A DNA stretch of 64,000 nt, taken from positions 17,266 through 81,265 of the forward strand of contig JAHEFE010000011.1 of NCBI GenBank assembly GCA_024640365.1, written 5' to 3'. Each line of letters opens with the position of its first letter. Position 1 is the stretch's first letter. The notes under the pieces were generated by a model. It did not search any database, had not been told where the DNA came from, and saw only the letters and a list, made by a program, of their open reading frames with translations. Source of the stretch: Woeseiaceae bacterium. GTDB taxonomy: Bacteria > Pseudomonadota > Gammaproteobacteria > Steroidobacterales > Woeseiaceae. This document shows, one piece after another, positions 9,608-18,426 of the stretch. Both the position numbers and the translations under genes were made by a program.

Positions 9608-10195
9608 ATGAAGTTACTGCTCACTTTCGCGATGTCATTACTGGCAATTGCAGCATTTGCGGCTAATTCGGCGGCGGAGACGCAGCAGATCAAGATAGTA
9701 GTCGACACAGGGGCCGGTGATGAGCCAGTTACGATTGAACTGGACAGTGACAAACTTGGCTTCTCCCTGTCCGATCTGGCTGATGGCGAGAGTCGCTCGG
9801 TAGTTGATGAAAGTGGGCAAACCGTTTTGATTACGCGTCACGGCGACGATTTTCAGATAGACGTTGATGATCAGAAGTTCGAAATACCAGCCATCGGCGG
9901 AGATGATGTCGAGCAACTCATAATTACCGATAGTGACGCCACTGACGTTGATGTACGCATCATCAAGCGCGGCGGACCGATGGGCCATAAAGGACCTGAC
10001 GACATTGTGATTGTCAGCGGCAAAGCACTCGACCAGTCAGTCAAAGATGACATCACCGCTGTCCTGACCGCGGCGGGTAATACCGGACAGATAACTTTTG
10101 TAGATCGCAGCGAACACGAACACCACATGGGCGGGCTCCATGAGGGCAAACATCACGTAAAGATTATACGCAAGACAATTGAACAAACTCCTTAG
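9608..10195 (+). CDS. Acidic exported protein of unknown function with His-rich C-terminus
   Basis: A 195-residue protein I do not recognise. It has a classical signal peptide (residues 1-23, MKLLLTFAMSL...NSAAE), so the mature chain is periplasmic. The mature part is rich in Asp and Glu, with repeated short beta-like segments (QIKIVVDTG, IELDSDKLGF, FQIDVDDQKFEI, DVDVRIIKRG). The C-terminal region is histidine-rich (EHEHHMGGLHEGKHH, about residues 167-181), which could bind metal; that is inference from composition. It stands alone between a divergent aldolase-like gene and a strong terminator. Confidence 0.75.
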   Translation: MKLLLTFAMSLLAIAAFAANSAAETQQIKIVVDTGAGDEPVTIELDSDKLGFSLSDLADGESRSVVDESGQTVLITRHGDDFQIDVDDQKFEIPAIGGDDVEQLIITDSDATDVDVRIIKRGGPMGHKGPDDIVIVSGKALDQSVKDDITAVLTAAGNTGQITFVDRSEHEHHMGGLHEGKHHVKIIRKTIEQTP

Positions 10196-10225
10196 CTTTC
10201 ATTAGTAACATCTCCCCCTGATTTA

Positions 10226-10251
10226 ACGGTGGCTTTGCCACCGTTTTTTTT
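10226..10251 (+). terminator. Rho-independent terminator after the acidic exported protein
   Basis: Perfect 8-bp stem ACGGTGGC/GCCACCGT (10226-10233 and 10237-10244) with loop TTT, followed by a run of eight T. Confidence 0.93.
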
Positions 10252-10360
10252 GTGCTGACGATTTACCTCAAAAACATGCTTATTGCTCTTTGTCAGTCTT
10301 CAGGCATCGTTTTCGAGTATGATTTCCGTCCGGCCATTAATAATAACGAGGGGAAGCAGG

Positions 10361-10777
10361 ATGGAAACAGGACACTTGATTGGCGCTGTGAACTGGTTAG
10401 CTGTGGCATCTGCGTCGGTCGTTGCCTTTATGATCGGTGGCCTGTGGTACAGCCCCAAATTATTTGGTCAGATTTGGATGCAGGAAGTTGGGCTGACGGA
10501 AGAGTCTGCCGCGGAGGGCAATACAAGCCTGATTTTTGGTGGCTCGTTCGTCCTGATCTTTATCGCTGCAACGATGCTGTCATTTGTACTTGGCTCGGAA
10601 AGCAACTACCTGATCGGCGTGCACACCGGCTTCATGATTGGCTGCGGCTGGGTGGCAACCGCTTATGGAGTAACGTATCTTTTTGAGCGCCGCTCGCTAC
10701 GCCTGTTTCTCATCAACGGGGGCTACAACGTCATCTTTTTTTCCGTCATGGGCGCAATCATCGGCGCATGGCAATAA
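10361..10777 (+). CDS. DUF1761 family integral membrane protein
   Basis: A 138-residue protein with four predicted membrane helices matching the DUF1761 pattern: an N-terminal helix followed by GGLWYSPKLFGQIWMQEVGL, a central helix, GVHTGFMIGCGWVATAYGVTYLFERRS, and a final helix. Function is unknown for the family. I place the start at ATG 10361 because GAGGGGAAGCAGG lies immediately upstream; an in-frame start at 10283 would add 26 unlikely residues. It is convergent with the helicase gene, six bases apart. Confidence 0.85.
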   Translation: METGHLIGAVNWLAVASASVVAFMIGGLWYSPKLFGQIWMQEVGLTEESAAEGNTSLIFGGSFVLIFIAATMLSFVLGSESNYLIGVHTGFMIGCGWVATAYGVTYLFERRSLRLFLINGGYNVIFFSVMGAIIGAWQ

Positions 10778-10783
10778 CGCGTC

Positions 10784-12886
10784 TTACCACATATCCCTGA
10801 TTCGCCCTGCTACGTCGATTTGCTTGTCGCTGCGCGGTTGCAGGCGCTCTGATGAACTTTCAGAGCGACCGTAAAATACCTGATCAACGGTGCTCATCAT
10901 AGAATCAGTCATAAAGCGACTGCGAGCGCCATACACATGCTTATCACCATCTCGACGCTGCTGCGTAACGTGGTAACGCAACGGCGACACCAGGTGCAGT
11001 GACTGCTTTGCGCGAGTCATCGCCACGTAAACCAGGCGCCGCTCTTCTTCAATCATCTCTGGGTTGCGTGTAGCAAATTCATTTGGAAAATTTCCGTCCG
11101 AGAAGTTCAATACGAAAACAGCATCCCATTCCTGACCTTTTGCAGAGTGCACCGTGGAAAGTATCAAGTAGTCTTCATCGAGCAGCGGATCATTCGATAG
11201 GTCACCGCTCGCGCTCGGCGGGTCCAGGGTAAGCTCCGTCAGAAACCGCTCACGCGTCGGATAACGACCAGATACTTGTTCCAGTTGTTCCAGATCAGCC
11301 TCGCGAGTCTCAATGCTGTCGTACATGCGCTCAAGATGCGGCTGATACCAGCGTCGTACAGCGCCTAATTGTTGTTGCCAACCATCGCTACTCTGCTCGG
11401 CAACGACCAGCAAGCGCATCAAGTCGCAAAATGGCAGCCACTCTTCGCGAGTGGCTGATGGCGGCTGGAACTCATCCAGGCGACCAAACTGATGGTCGAC
11501 AAGTTCCAAAAAGTCAAAACACTTCGCCGCATAAGTGGGTCCCATGCCAGGAAGAAATTTCAATACTCGAAATGCCGCAACCTGATTTTTAGGGTTGTCG
11601 GCCCAGCGCAGCACAGACAACATATCCTTTACATGACCGGCTTCAAGAAATTTCAGACCTCCATATTTTACGTACGGAACATTGCGTCGCAGCAACTCCA
11701 GTTCCAGCCGATCGCTGTGATGGGCGCTACGAAATAACACGGCCTGTTGTTTAAGCTGCATACCCGCTTCACGATTTTCGAGAATTGTATCGATGACGTA
11801 ATCACATTCACCGTCACTGTCCTCGACTGTAATATACCGGGGCAAGCCCCCGCCCTTTTTTAGCGTGAAAAGATCTTTCTTATATTGCCGATCACCTTCC
11901 GCGATGAGCTTGTTCGCACAATTCAATATAGGCTGTGTCGACCGATAGTTTTGCTCAAGGCTTACGATTCGTGCAGCCGGGATAAACTGATCCGGAAAAC
12001 TCAAAATATTTTCCACCTCCGCCGCTCGAAATGAATAGATTGACTGCGCGTCATCACCAACAACAGTAAGTCCCTGGCCATCTTCCTTGATCGCTCGCAG
12101 GATATCCGCTTGCAAGATATTAGTGTCCTGATACTCGTCGACCAGCACATGATCAAAAAATGCGCCAATTTCCGCAGCTATCTCGGGATCGGAAACCAGG
12201 TGATACCAGTACAACAACAAATCATCGTAATCGAGCACTTGGTGGTGCAACTTGTGCTCCGCGTAAGCACGAAATAGTTGGCGCAGCTCATCTTCCCAGT
12301 CAGCACACCAGGGGAACGTTTCATCGAGCGACGCACGTAGTGGTTTTTGTGTATTCACGCAACGCGAATAAATGGCGAGACAGGTGTCTTTTTTTGGAAA
12401 TCGTCGCGACTTGCGTGACAACTGAAGTTGATGACGTACTACATCCATCAGATCTGCGGAATCGCCTCGATCGAGCACAGAAAAAGATACGTCGAGACCG
12501 ACATTGTGGGCATAGCGACGTAACAATCGATTAGCAATGGAATGGAAAGTTCCAGACCAGGGCAGTACGCCCTGCAAACTGATCGACGTCTGACTGGCAT
12601 TCATTGATTTACGAACAATAGCTTCGACCCGGCGCGTCATTTCCTGCGCCGCGCGGCGGGTGAAGGTCAGCAATAGAATTCTTTCCGGACTGACACCTTG
12701 CATGACCAGATGGGCCACTCGATGCGCCAGCGTCATCGTTTTGCCGGTGCCGGCACCAGCTATTACCAGGAGCGGGCCCGCGGTAAACAAACCATCGGAT
12801 TGCGACCGCCCATGCGATGCCGCCTGGCGCTGCGCCGCATTCAGCGACGCCAGATAATCTGATTGAACTTCGGCGGCAAGACTCAT
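10784..12886 (-). CDS. UvrD/Rep-family ATP-dependent DNA helicase
   Basis: A 700-residue superfamily 1A 3'-5' helicase. Motif I is GAGTGKTMTLAHRV (near residue 43), motif II VDEYQDTN (near 250), motif III GDDAQSIYSFRAA, motif IV EQNYRSTQ, motif V STVHSAKGQEWDAV and motif VI YVAMTRAKQSLHLV. It is near UvrD in length and has a non-conserved C-terminus that lacks the UvrD Tudor-like tail. It is probably an accessory repair or replication helicase. The gene is monocistronic. Confidence 0.9.
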   Translation of the reverse strand: MSLAAEVQSDYLASLNAAQRQAASHGRSQSDGLFTAGPLLVIAGAGTGKTMTLAHRVAHLVMQGVSPERILLLTFTRRAAQEMTRRVEAIVRKSMNASQTSISLQGVLPWSGTFHSIANRLLRRYAHNVGLDVSFSVLDRGDSADLMDVVRHQLQLSRKSRRFPKKDTCLAIYSRCVNTQKPLRASLDETFPWCADWEDELRQLFRAYAEHKLHHQVLDYDDLLLYWYHLVSDPEIAAEIGAFFDHVLVDEYQDTNILQADILRAIKEDGQGLTVVGDDAQSIYSFRAAEVENILSFPDQFIPAARIVSLEQNYRSTQPILNCANKLIAEGDRQYKKDLFTLKKGGGLPRYITVEDSDGECDYVIDTILENREAGMQLKQQAVLFRSAHHSDRLELELLRRNVPYVKYGGLKFLEAGHVKDMLSVLRWADNPKNQVAAFRVLKFLPGMGPTYAAKCFDFLELVDHQFGRLDEFQPPSATREEWLPFCDLMRLLVVAEQSSDGWQQQLGAVRRWYQPHLERMYDSIETREADLEQLEQVSGRYPTRERFLTELTLDPPSASGDLSNDPLLDEDYLILSTVHSAKGQEWDAVFVLNFSDGNFPNEFATRNPEMIEEERRLVYVAMTRAKQSLHLVSPLRYHVTQQRRDGDKHVYGARSRFMTDSMMSTVDQVFYGRSESSSERLQPRSDKQIDVAGRIRDMW

Positions 12887-12962
12887 GGGAACTCCAGCAT
12901 TAAGGCTGTATTTTTATACAGTACTGGATACTTTTACAAGTTCTTCAGTATGTCGCTGATTA

Positions 12963-13856
12963 TCAATAAGTTAAAAAATCCTCAATCGCTTGCGCCAGTA
13001 GCTCCGGTTGTTCCAGGTGCACCATGTGCCTGGCATCGGGAATTGTCACTCGGGTGAGATTTGGAAAGTTGCCGCAAGGCGCTTCGGGGTCAACCCAGCG
13101 CATATCCGGGCTGTTGAAATCAGTCTCCCCACCGATAACAAACAATACCGGTGCCTCAACTCGGCTCCAGCAAGCCTCGGCCTCCATGCGTCGATACAAA
13201 ACCGGGTTGCGCAGTTTGTGTGCCGGGTCCACTTTGAGGCGAATCACTCCATCTCTGCCACGAGTCGCCCACTGCTCTGCAACATACAACGCACGCTCCT
13301 CACTCAGGCGCGGACTGCGCCGTCTGATCCGCGACGCCAACTCATCAAAATAACGATAGTTGGAATAGACAGGATCACGACGGCTGCTTTCTATCCATTG
13401 CCGCAAGCGCCCGGGTGAATCGCTCGGATCACCGTCGCGCAATCCAAATCCTTCAATATTGACGAAGGCCTCCACTCGTTCCGGAAAAACACCAGAATAC
13501 ATGGCTGAAATATTCGCCCCCATACTATGGCCCACCAAGCGCACTTTTTCACTCGGACTATAGACTTCAAGTATTGCGTCGAGGTCGGCGAGGTAATCAG
13601 GAAACCAGTAACTTGTAGCTCGATGGGTCGAATCGCCGAAGCCCCGCCAGTCCGGGGCAATGACGAACCAGTCTTTTTGCAGCTCATCGACAACAAATTG
13701 AAAACAAGCGCCCGCATCTGCGAAGCCATGCAGCAACACAAGCAGCGGCGCATCGGGATTACCCCACTCGTTGATGTTGTACTGCACCCCTCGGATCTCC
13801 GTTGGCCGGGCGGTTCTTGCTTTGTTGGGCCGGTAGGTGGTTCCTGACATATTCAA
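12963..13856 (-). CDS. Alpha/beta hydrolase
   Basis: A 297-residue alpha/beta-hydrolase-fold protein. The oxyanion-hole motif is LLHGFADAG, the nucleophile elbow GHSMGANIS (serine near residue 113), the likely acid lies in the VIGGETDFNSPD segment and the histidine in PDARHMVHLEQPE near the C-terminus. The C-terminal pattern EQPELLAQAIEDFL is typical of MhpC-like esterases and lipases. The substrate is unknown. A second in-frame ATG two codons in is an alternative start. Confidence 0.87.
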   Translation of the reverse strand: MNMSGTTYRPNKARTARPTEIRGVQYNINEWGNPDAPLLVLLHGFADAGACFQFVVDELQKDWFVIAPDWRGFGDSTHRATSYWFPDYLADLDAILEVYSPSEKVRLVGHSMGANISAMYSGVFPERVEAFVNIEGFGLRDGDPSDSPGRLRQWIESSRRDPVYSNYRYFDELASRIRRRSPRLSEERALYVAEQWATRGRDGVIRLKVDPAHKLRNPVLYRRMEAEACWSRVEAPVLFVIGGETDFNSPDMRWVDPEAPCGNFPNLTRVTIPDARHMVHLEQPELLAQAIEDFLTY

Positions 13857-14123
13857 AGCTTCAATTTATTTGGCAGCGCTTGCTGCGTGGATGGTTGATT
13901 GGGTCGTCAGTGTAAAGACTGCGACGCCAACAGCAACCCCCTGTATCGTTTTCTACAAAACTAACTTGGTCGCTCAAGCCCCGCTTTCGTAACAGGTACA
14001 ATTTGTCGTACTCTTACCTAATTCATGATAAGCGGGACGAACTACAGTATAGATAACCACTAATTTCCTCACGGGGCGCCATGAAATCAACGGAGAGCCA
14101 GTCAGCCAGTCAGAGAGATAACC

Positions 14124-16484
14124 ATGACCTTTGAGATAGCACTGGTACTTGGCATACTCGTCGTGTCGCTGTTGCTCTTCATTAGCGAGATCATCCGCAT
14201 GGATCTCGTTGCCCTGCTAGTGCTATCTGCCTTGGCAGTCTCGGGCCTTATTTCCCCAGCCGACACCTTTGCGGGTTTTAGTAACAGCGCTGTTATTACT
14301 GTCTGGGCAATGTTTATCCTGAGCGATGGCCTGACCCGCACCGGCATAGCCAATATCATCGGCAAACAAGTAATGCGACTGGCTGGCCGCAATGAACTCG
14401 CCATGATCATAGTGATAATGATTACAGCCGCCGTATTGTCAGCGTTCATGAATAATATTGGCGTCGCAGCACTGATGCTGCCAGTTGTTGTCGACGTCGC
14501 AAAGCGGACCCGCATACCCGTATCGCGCCTCCTGATGCCGCTGGCATATGCAACATTACTCGGCGGTCTGATGACATTGATTGGCACACCCCCCAACCTG
14601 TTGGTCAGCGAATCACTCAAACACGCGGGCGAACGGCCATTCGCACTCTTTGACTTCACACCTATTGGTGGCGCTGTCATGCTCGTTGGCGTCTTGTTCG
14701 TCGCCTTGTTCGGGCGACTATTATTACCAAAAAGCAAAATTATTCGTGGCCGCACCCGCAGTCAACGCGGGCTGCGCGCACGCTACAAACTGCAGGAGCG
14801 CACATTTATGATGCGCGTCCCTGTTAACTCAGTACTGGTCGGCAAGACGCTTGCCGAAAGCCGCATAGGCGCGGCGGCTGGAATGATCATACTGGCAATT
14901 GAACGTTTCGGCAGAACTGCAGCCTTACCCAACAGGCAAACCGTTATTCGGGCCGGGGATGGAATACTTGTCGAGGGTCGCCTAGACCGTTTCACCGAAC
15001 TGCAACGATGGTGCGGACTGGTAATCGAACGCGAAGCGCCAATACTCAAATCCATGGTGGCGGCCAAACTCGTTTATGCGGAAGCCTGTCTCGCAAACAA
15101 CTCGCCGCTCGTTTCTGAGCTACTGCGGCACGTCGATTTCAGGGGCCGATTCTCGGTAAATGTCGTTGCCGTTCACCATCGTGACAACATTCGTCTGCAA
15201 AATCTTGGCTCCCTGCCACTACGAGCAGGAGACACAATTCTCGTACAAGGACCTACAACAGCCATCGAACTGCTGGAAAAGAGCAATGACTTCAGTGAAG
15301 TCAGGCGCATAACGGACGAAGAAACCATCAAAAAATACCAGGCGGACGAACATATGTTTGTTCTGCGCATCCCGAAAGGCAGTGACCTGGCAGGTTCATC
15401 GCTTGGCAAGAGCCGACTCACGGAAGTATTTGACTTCCGGGTACTGGCCACGTTTCGCGACGGCAAGCTACATATCATGCCCGGAGACGAAGACATTCTG
15501 GATGTCGGCGATCTCATCCTGATTGAAGGCCAGCCCGAAGACATCGATGTTCTGAGAGGACTTCAGGAGCTTGAAGTCGACACAAAGGTCAGTCCCAACC
15601 TGCGCGCATTCGAATCGGATCGATTGACCCTAATGGATGCCACCTTGCACCCGCGCAGCACCCTGGCAGGCAAAACCGTTGGCGAACTAAATTTTCGCGA
15701 GCGCTACGGTATCGAATTGGCAGGGCTGTGGCGTAACGGCGCATCGGTAGGCGTCGAGCTCGCCGACGAGCGTCTCGAAGTCGGAGACGCATTGCTACTG
15801 CTAGGGCCGCGTGAGCGGTTGAAACTACTAAGCAGCGACACGGACTTTCTGGTGCTTACTCCGCTCGGCCAGGAACCTCCTGATACAAGTAAAGCACCGC
15901 TGGCTGCCCTGATCATGATGGGAGTTGTCGCCAGCACGATGGCGGGTCTATTTCCGATTGCGATTGCAGCGGTAGTAGGTGCCAGCCTGATGATACTGGC
16001 CAGATGCCTGAGCATGGAGCAAGCATACCGCGCAATCGACTGGCGATCGATTTTTCTCATTGCAGGAATGCTTCCCCTCGGGACAGCGATGCAGGACACC
16101 GGCGCCGCCTCATACCTTGCAATGCAAGTCATGAATACAGCGGGTAGCGCCGGTCCCTGGGCGGTTATCGGTGGCCTGTACCTGCTAACAGCCGTTGGCA
16201 CTATGATCATACCTACTGCCGCTTTAGTCGTTTTGATGTCTCCAATCGTAATGTCCGCAATGGGTGATATGGGTCTTAATCCGGCGACTGCGATGATGGC
16301 TATAGCGATGGCCGCATCCGCGAGCTTCACCAGCCCCATTTCGCACCCGGCCAATATTCTCGTTATGGGGCCGGGCGGCTATCGCTTCGTGGATTATCTA
16401 AAGGTTGGTGTGCCGTTAACCATAATTGTGTTCATCACCGTCATGCTGCTGTTGCCAATACTCTGGCCACTAACTCCTGCGTGA
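14124..16484 (+). CDS. SLC13/DASS-type permease with internal RCK_C (TrkA-C) domains
   Basis: A 786-residue membrane protein. The N-terminal helices (about 1-205) contain NNIG (110-113) and GTPPN (154-158), the paired sodium/substrate motifs of divalent-anion symporters. A soluble region of about 360 residues follows, holding several TrkA_C/RCK_C-like beta-alpha repeats (near 225-300, 320-385, 410-480 and 505-575; signatures such as VLVGKTLAES, LAGSSLGKSRL, LAGKTVGELNF). The C-terminal helices carry the second motif SFTSPISHPAN. Family transporters carry sulfate, dicarboxylates or other anions; the RCK_C insert suggests ligand gating. No neighbour indicates the substrate. Confidence 0.88.
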   Translation: MTFEIALVLGILVVSLLLFISEIIRMDLVALLVLSALAVSGLISPADTFAGFSNSAVITVWAMFILSDGLTRTGIANIIGKQVMRLAGRNELAMIIVIMITAAVLSAFMNNIGVAALMLPVVVDVAKRTRIPVSRLLMPLAYATLLGGLMTLIGTPPNLLVSESLKHAGERPFALFDFTPIGGAVMLVGVLFVALFGRLLLPKSKIIRGRTRSQRGLRARYKLQERTFMMRVPVNSVLVGKTLAESRIGAAAGMIILAIERFGRTAALPNRQTVIRAGDGILVEGRLDRFTELQRWCGLVIEREAPILKSMVAAKLVYAEACLANNSPLVSELLRHVDFRGRFSVNVVAVHHRDNIRLQNLGSLPLRAGDTILVQGPTTAIELLEKSNDFSEVRRITDEETIKKYQADEHMFVLRIPKGSDLAGSSLGKSRLTEVFDFRVLATFRDGKLHIMPGDEDILDVGDLILIEGQPEDIDVLRGLQELEVDTKVSPNLRAFESDRLTLMDATLHPRSTLAGKTVGELNFRERYGIELAGLWRNGASVGVELADERLEVGDALLLLGPRERLKLLSSDTDFLVLTPLGQEPPDTSKAPLAALIMMGVVASTMAGLFPIAIAAVVGASLMILARCLSMEQAYRAIDWRSIFLIAGMLPLGTAMQDTGAASYLAMQVMNTAGSAGPWAVIGGLYLLTAVGTMIIPTAALVVLMSPIVMSAMGDMGLNPATAMMAIAMAASASFTSPISHPANILVMGPGGYRFVDYLKVGVPLTIIVFITVMLLLPILWPLTPA

Positions 16485-16488
16485 CCGA

Positions 16489-17466
16489 CTACGGAATCAA
16501 TACAGTCGAACCGACCGTCCTGCGCGCCTCAATATCTCTGTGCGCCTGCACTGCATTTTCCAACTCATAACGCTGACCAATATGTACGCGCAATACGTCG
16601 GCAGCCATGAGGTCAAAAACGGCCTTCGCAGCGGACAACAACTCGCCTCTGGTCGAAATGAAATCGAAAAGCACCGGCCGGGTCAGATAGAGGGAATGAC
16701 GTCGACCAAGTTCCATTGGCGAAATTGGATCCGGTATACCGGAGGCGTTGCCATAACTGACCATGACACCATGAGGCTGCAGTGAATCCAACGACGCGGT
16801 AAAAGTGTCGCGTCCGATCGAGTCATAGACGGCCGCAACGCCCTTGCCGTTAGTCAGCTCTCGCACCCTCGCCGCAATATCAGGCTCATCGGTAAGGACC
16901 ACGTGCTCGCAACCACTTTCGCGCGCCAGATCGGCTTTGCGTTCAGTGCTGACAACGCCTATTACGGTCACCCCCAAGTGTTGAGCCCACTGACAGAGTA
17001 ATGAGCCAACCCCACCAGCGGCAGCGTAAACCAGGACCACATCACCGGCTTTGACTGGATAACTGTGGTACAGCAAATACCAGGCGGTCATACCCTTCAA
17101 AAAGACGGCCGCAGCATGCTCATCGCTGATCTCATCCGGAATGACCACGAGTCGCTCAGACGGAATCAGGCGCACGTCAGCGTAAGAACCAAGCCCCCCA
17201 CCTGCATAGACAACTCGATCACCGACTTTCACGGTACTAACGCCTGGGCCAACTGCAGCAATCACGCCCGCCGCCTCACTGCCAAGACCAGAAGGCAATG
17301 CAATCGGGTAAAGGCCGGACCGGTGATAGGTGTCAATCAAATTCAGGCCGATTGCCGTATGGCGAACAAGTGCGTCGCTGCCGTGTGGCGGCGAAAGCTC
17401 CAACGTTCGCCACTCGAGCACATCTGGACCACCGGTTCTGCTAAGTTGAAAAGCGCGCGCTTGCAT
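16489..17466 (-). CDS. NADPH:quinone oxidoreductase (zeta-crystallin type MDR)
   Basis: A 325-residue zinc-less medium-chain dehydrogenase/reductase close in length to E. coli QorA. The N-terminal pattern is GLNLIDTYHRSGLYP, followed by LGSEAAGVIAAVG, the Rossmann motif YAAAGGVGSLLCQWAQHLG (near 150) and the C-terminal RPVLFDFISTRGEL...LENAVQAHRDIEAR. It reduces quinones or enones with NADPH in the cytoplasm. It is divergent from the SDR gene; 147 bases separate the starts. Confidence 0.92.
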   Translation of the reverse strand: MQARAFQLSRTGGPDVLEWRTLELSPPHGSDALVRHTAIGLNLIDTYHRSGLYPIALPSGLGSEAAGVIAAVGPGVSTVKVGDRVVYAGGGLGSYADVRLIPSERLVVIPDEISDEHAAAVFLKGMTAWYLLYHSYPVKAGDVVLVYAAAGGVGSLLCQWAQHLGVTVIGVVSTERKADLARESGCEHVVLTDEPDIAARVRELTNGKGVAAVYDSIGRDTFTASLDSLQPHGVMVSYGNASGIPDPISPMELGRRHSLYLTRPVLFDFISTRGELLSAAKAVFDLMAADVLRVHIGQRYELENAVQAHRDIEARRTVGSTVLIP

Positions 17467-17613
17467 CAGGCCGTACTCCCATAAAATATGAACTAATCAT
17501 AGCTAAGCTCACCGCAATTCGCCGAAATCCAACTGTCCCTGAAGCCGCACCGAACGTAGAATGGCGTATTCACCCATTTGGGCGACCTGTCGCCCACCAA
17601 CAAGGGGATTAAC

Positions 17614-18384
17614 GTGAGTCGTGTAATAGATAAGGTAGCTTTGGTAACCGGTGCGGCACAAGGCCTTGGCGCGGCAATAGCAATCATGCTGGCGCGCGAA
17701 GGCGCAAAAGTTATGCTAACCGACATCAATGTTGCTGGTATTGAAAAACAGGCGGCGGCGATCAATGAGCAATACCCGGGAGCTGCCCGCGCTATGAGCC
17801 ATGACGTTACTGATGCGGAACGCTGGCAAGAAGTAGTGAGCGCTTGTCACAGCGAGTTTGGTGGATTGAATATTCTGGTCAACAATGCCGGTATCGGCTC
17901 CGTCGGCAACGTCGTACAAGAGTCCTATGAAAACTGGCGTAACGTCCATGCCATAGATCTCGACAGTGTCTTTTTTGGTTGCAAGCATGCAATCCCAATA
18001 ATGGAAACCAGCGGCGGTGGCTCCATTATCAACATCTCGTCGATATCAGGAATTATTGCAGGCCATAACATGGCAGCCTATAACTCAGCTAAGGCAGCTG
18101 TTCGTCACCTCTCGAAATCTATCGCTTTGCACTGCGCACGTGCCGGCAATAATATCCGCTGTAACTCAGTGCACCCGGTATTCATCGACACTCCAATTCT
18201 CGACGGCCTCGCCGGCAAATTGGGGCGCGAAGCTGCGCTTGAGAAACTTGCACGGCAAATTCCCCTGGGACGCGTCGGTAAACCTGATGATGTCGCATAT
18301 GCCGTGTTATTCCTGGCGTCAAACGAGTCGCAATTCATAACTGGAACCGAAATCAGGATCGACGGCGGTATCAGTGCAATGTAG
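17614..18384 (+). CDS. Short-chain dehydrogenase/reductase (SDR)
   Basis: A 256-residue classical SDR. The cofactor motif is TGAAQGLGAAIA, followed by DINVAG (an acidic residue after beta-2, suggesting NAD(H)), NNAG, the catalytic serine in NISSISG and YNSAK (YxxxK), then the C-terminal GTEIRIDGGISAM. The substrate is unknown; it resembles 3-alpha/20-beta-hydroxysteroid and related alcohol dehydrogenases. I choose the GTG start at 17614 because AAGGGG precedes it by six bases; an upstream ATG at 17578 would add 12 residues without an RBS. The flavoprotein gene follows 42 bases later, probably in the same operon. Confidence 0.9.
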   Translation: MSRVIDKVALVTGAAQGLGAAIAIMLAREGAKVMLTDINVAGIEKQAAAINEQYPGAARAMSHDVTDAERWQEVVSACHSEFGGLNILVNNAGIGSVGNVVQESYENWRNVHAIDLDSVFFGCKHAIPIMETSGGGSIINISSISGIIAGHNMAAYNSAKAAVRHLSKSIALHCARAGNNIRCNSVHPVFIDTPILDGLAGKLGREAALEKLARQIPLGRVGKPDDVAYAVLFLASNESQFITGTEIRIDGGISAM

Positions 18385-18426
18385 ATTGCCTGTATCAAAA
18401 ATGAAAAACAGAATTGGAAAAAAATA

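Noticed and set aside
14081..14134. A short frame (17 residues, MKSTESQSASQ...) overlapping the start of the SLC13 gene, considered as a leader peptide.
   Set aside because: It has no control codons of attenuation type, and its internal CAGTCAGC repeat is just a short tandem; translation cannot be supported.
14102..14755. A 217-codon minus-strand frame opposite the SLC13 permease, and a similar one at 15704-16354.
   Set aside because: Antisense shadows of membrane-helix codons; no start context and no recognisable motif.
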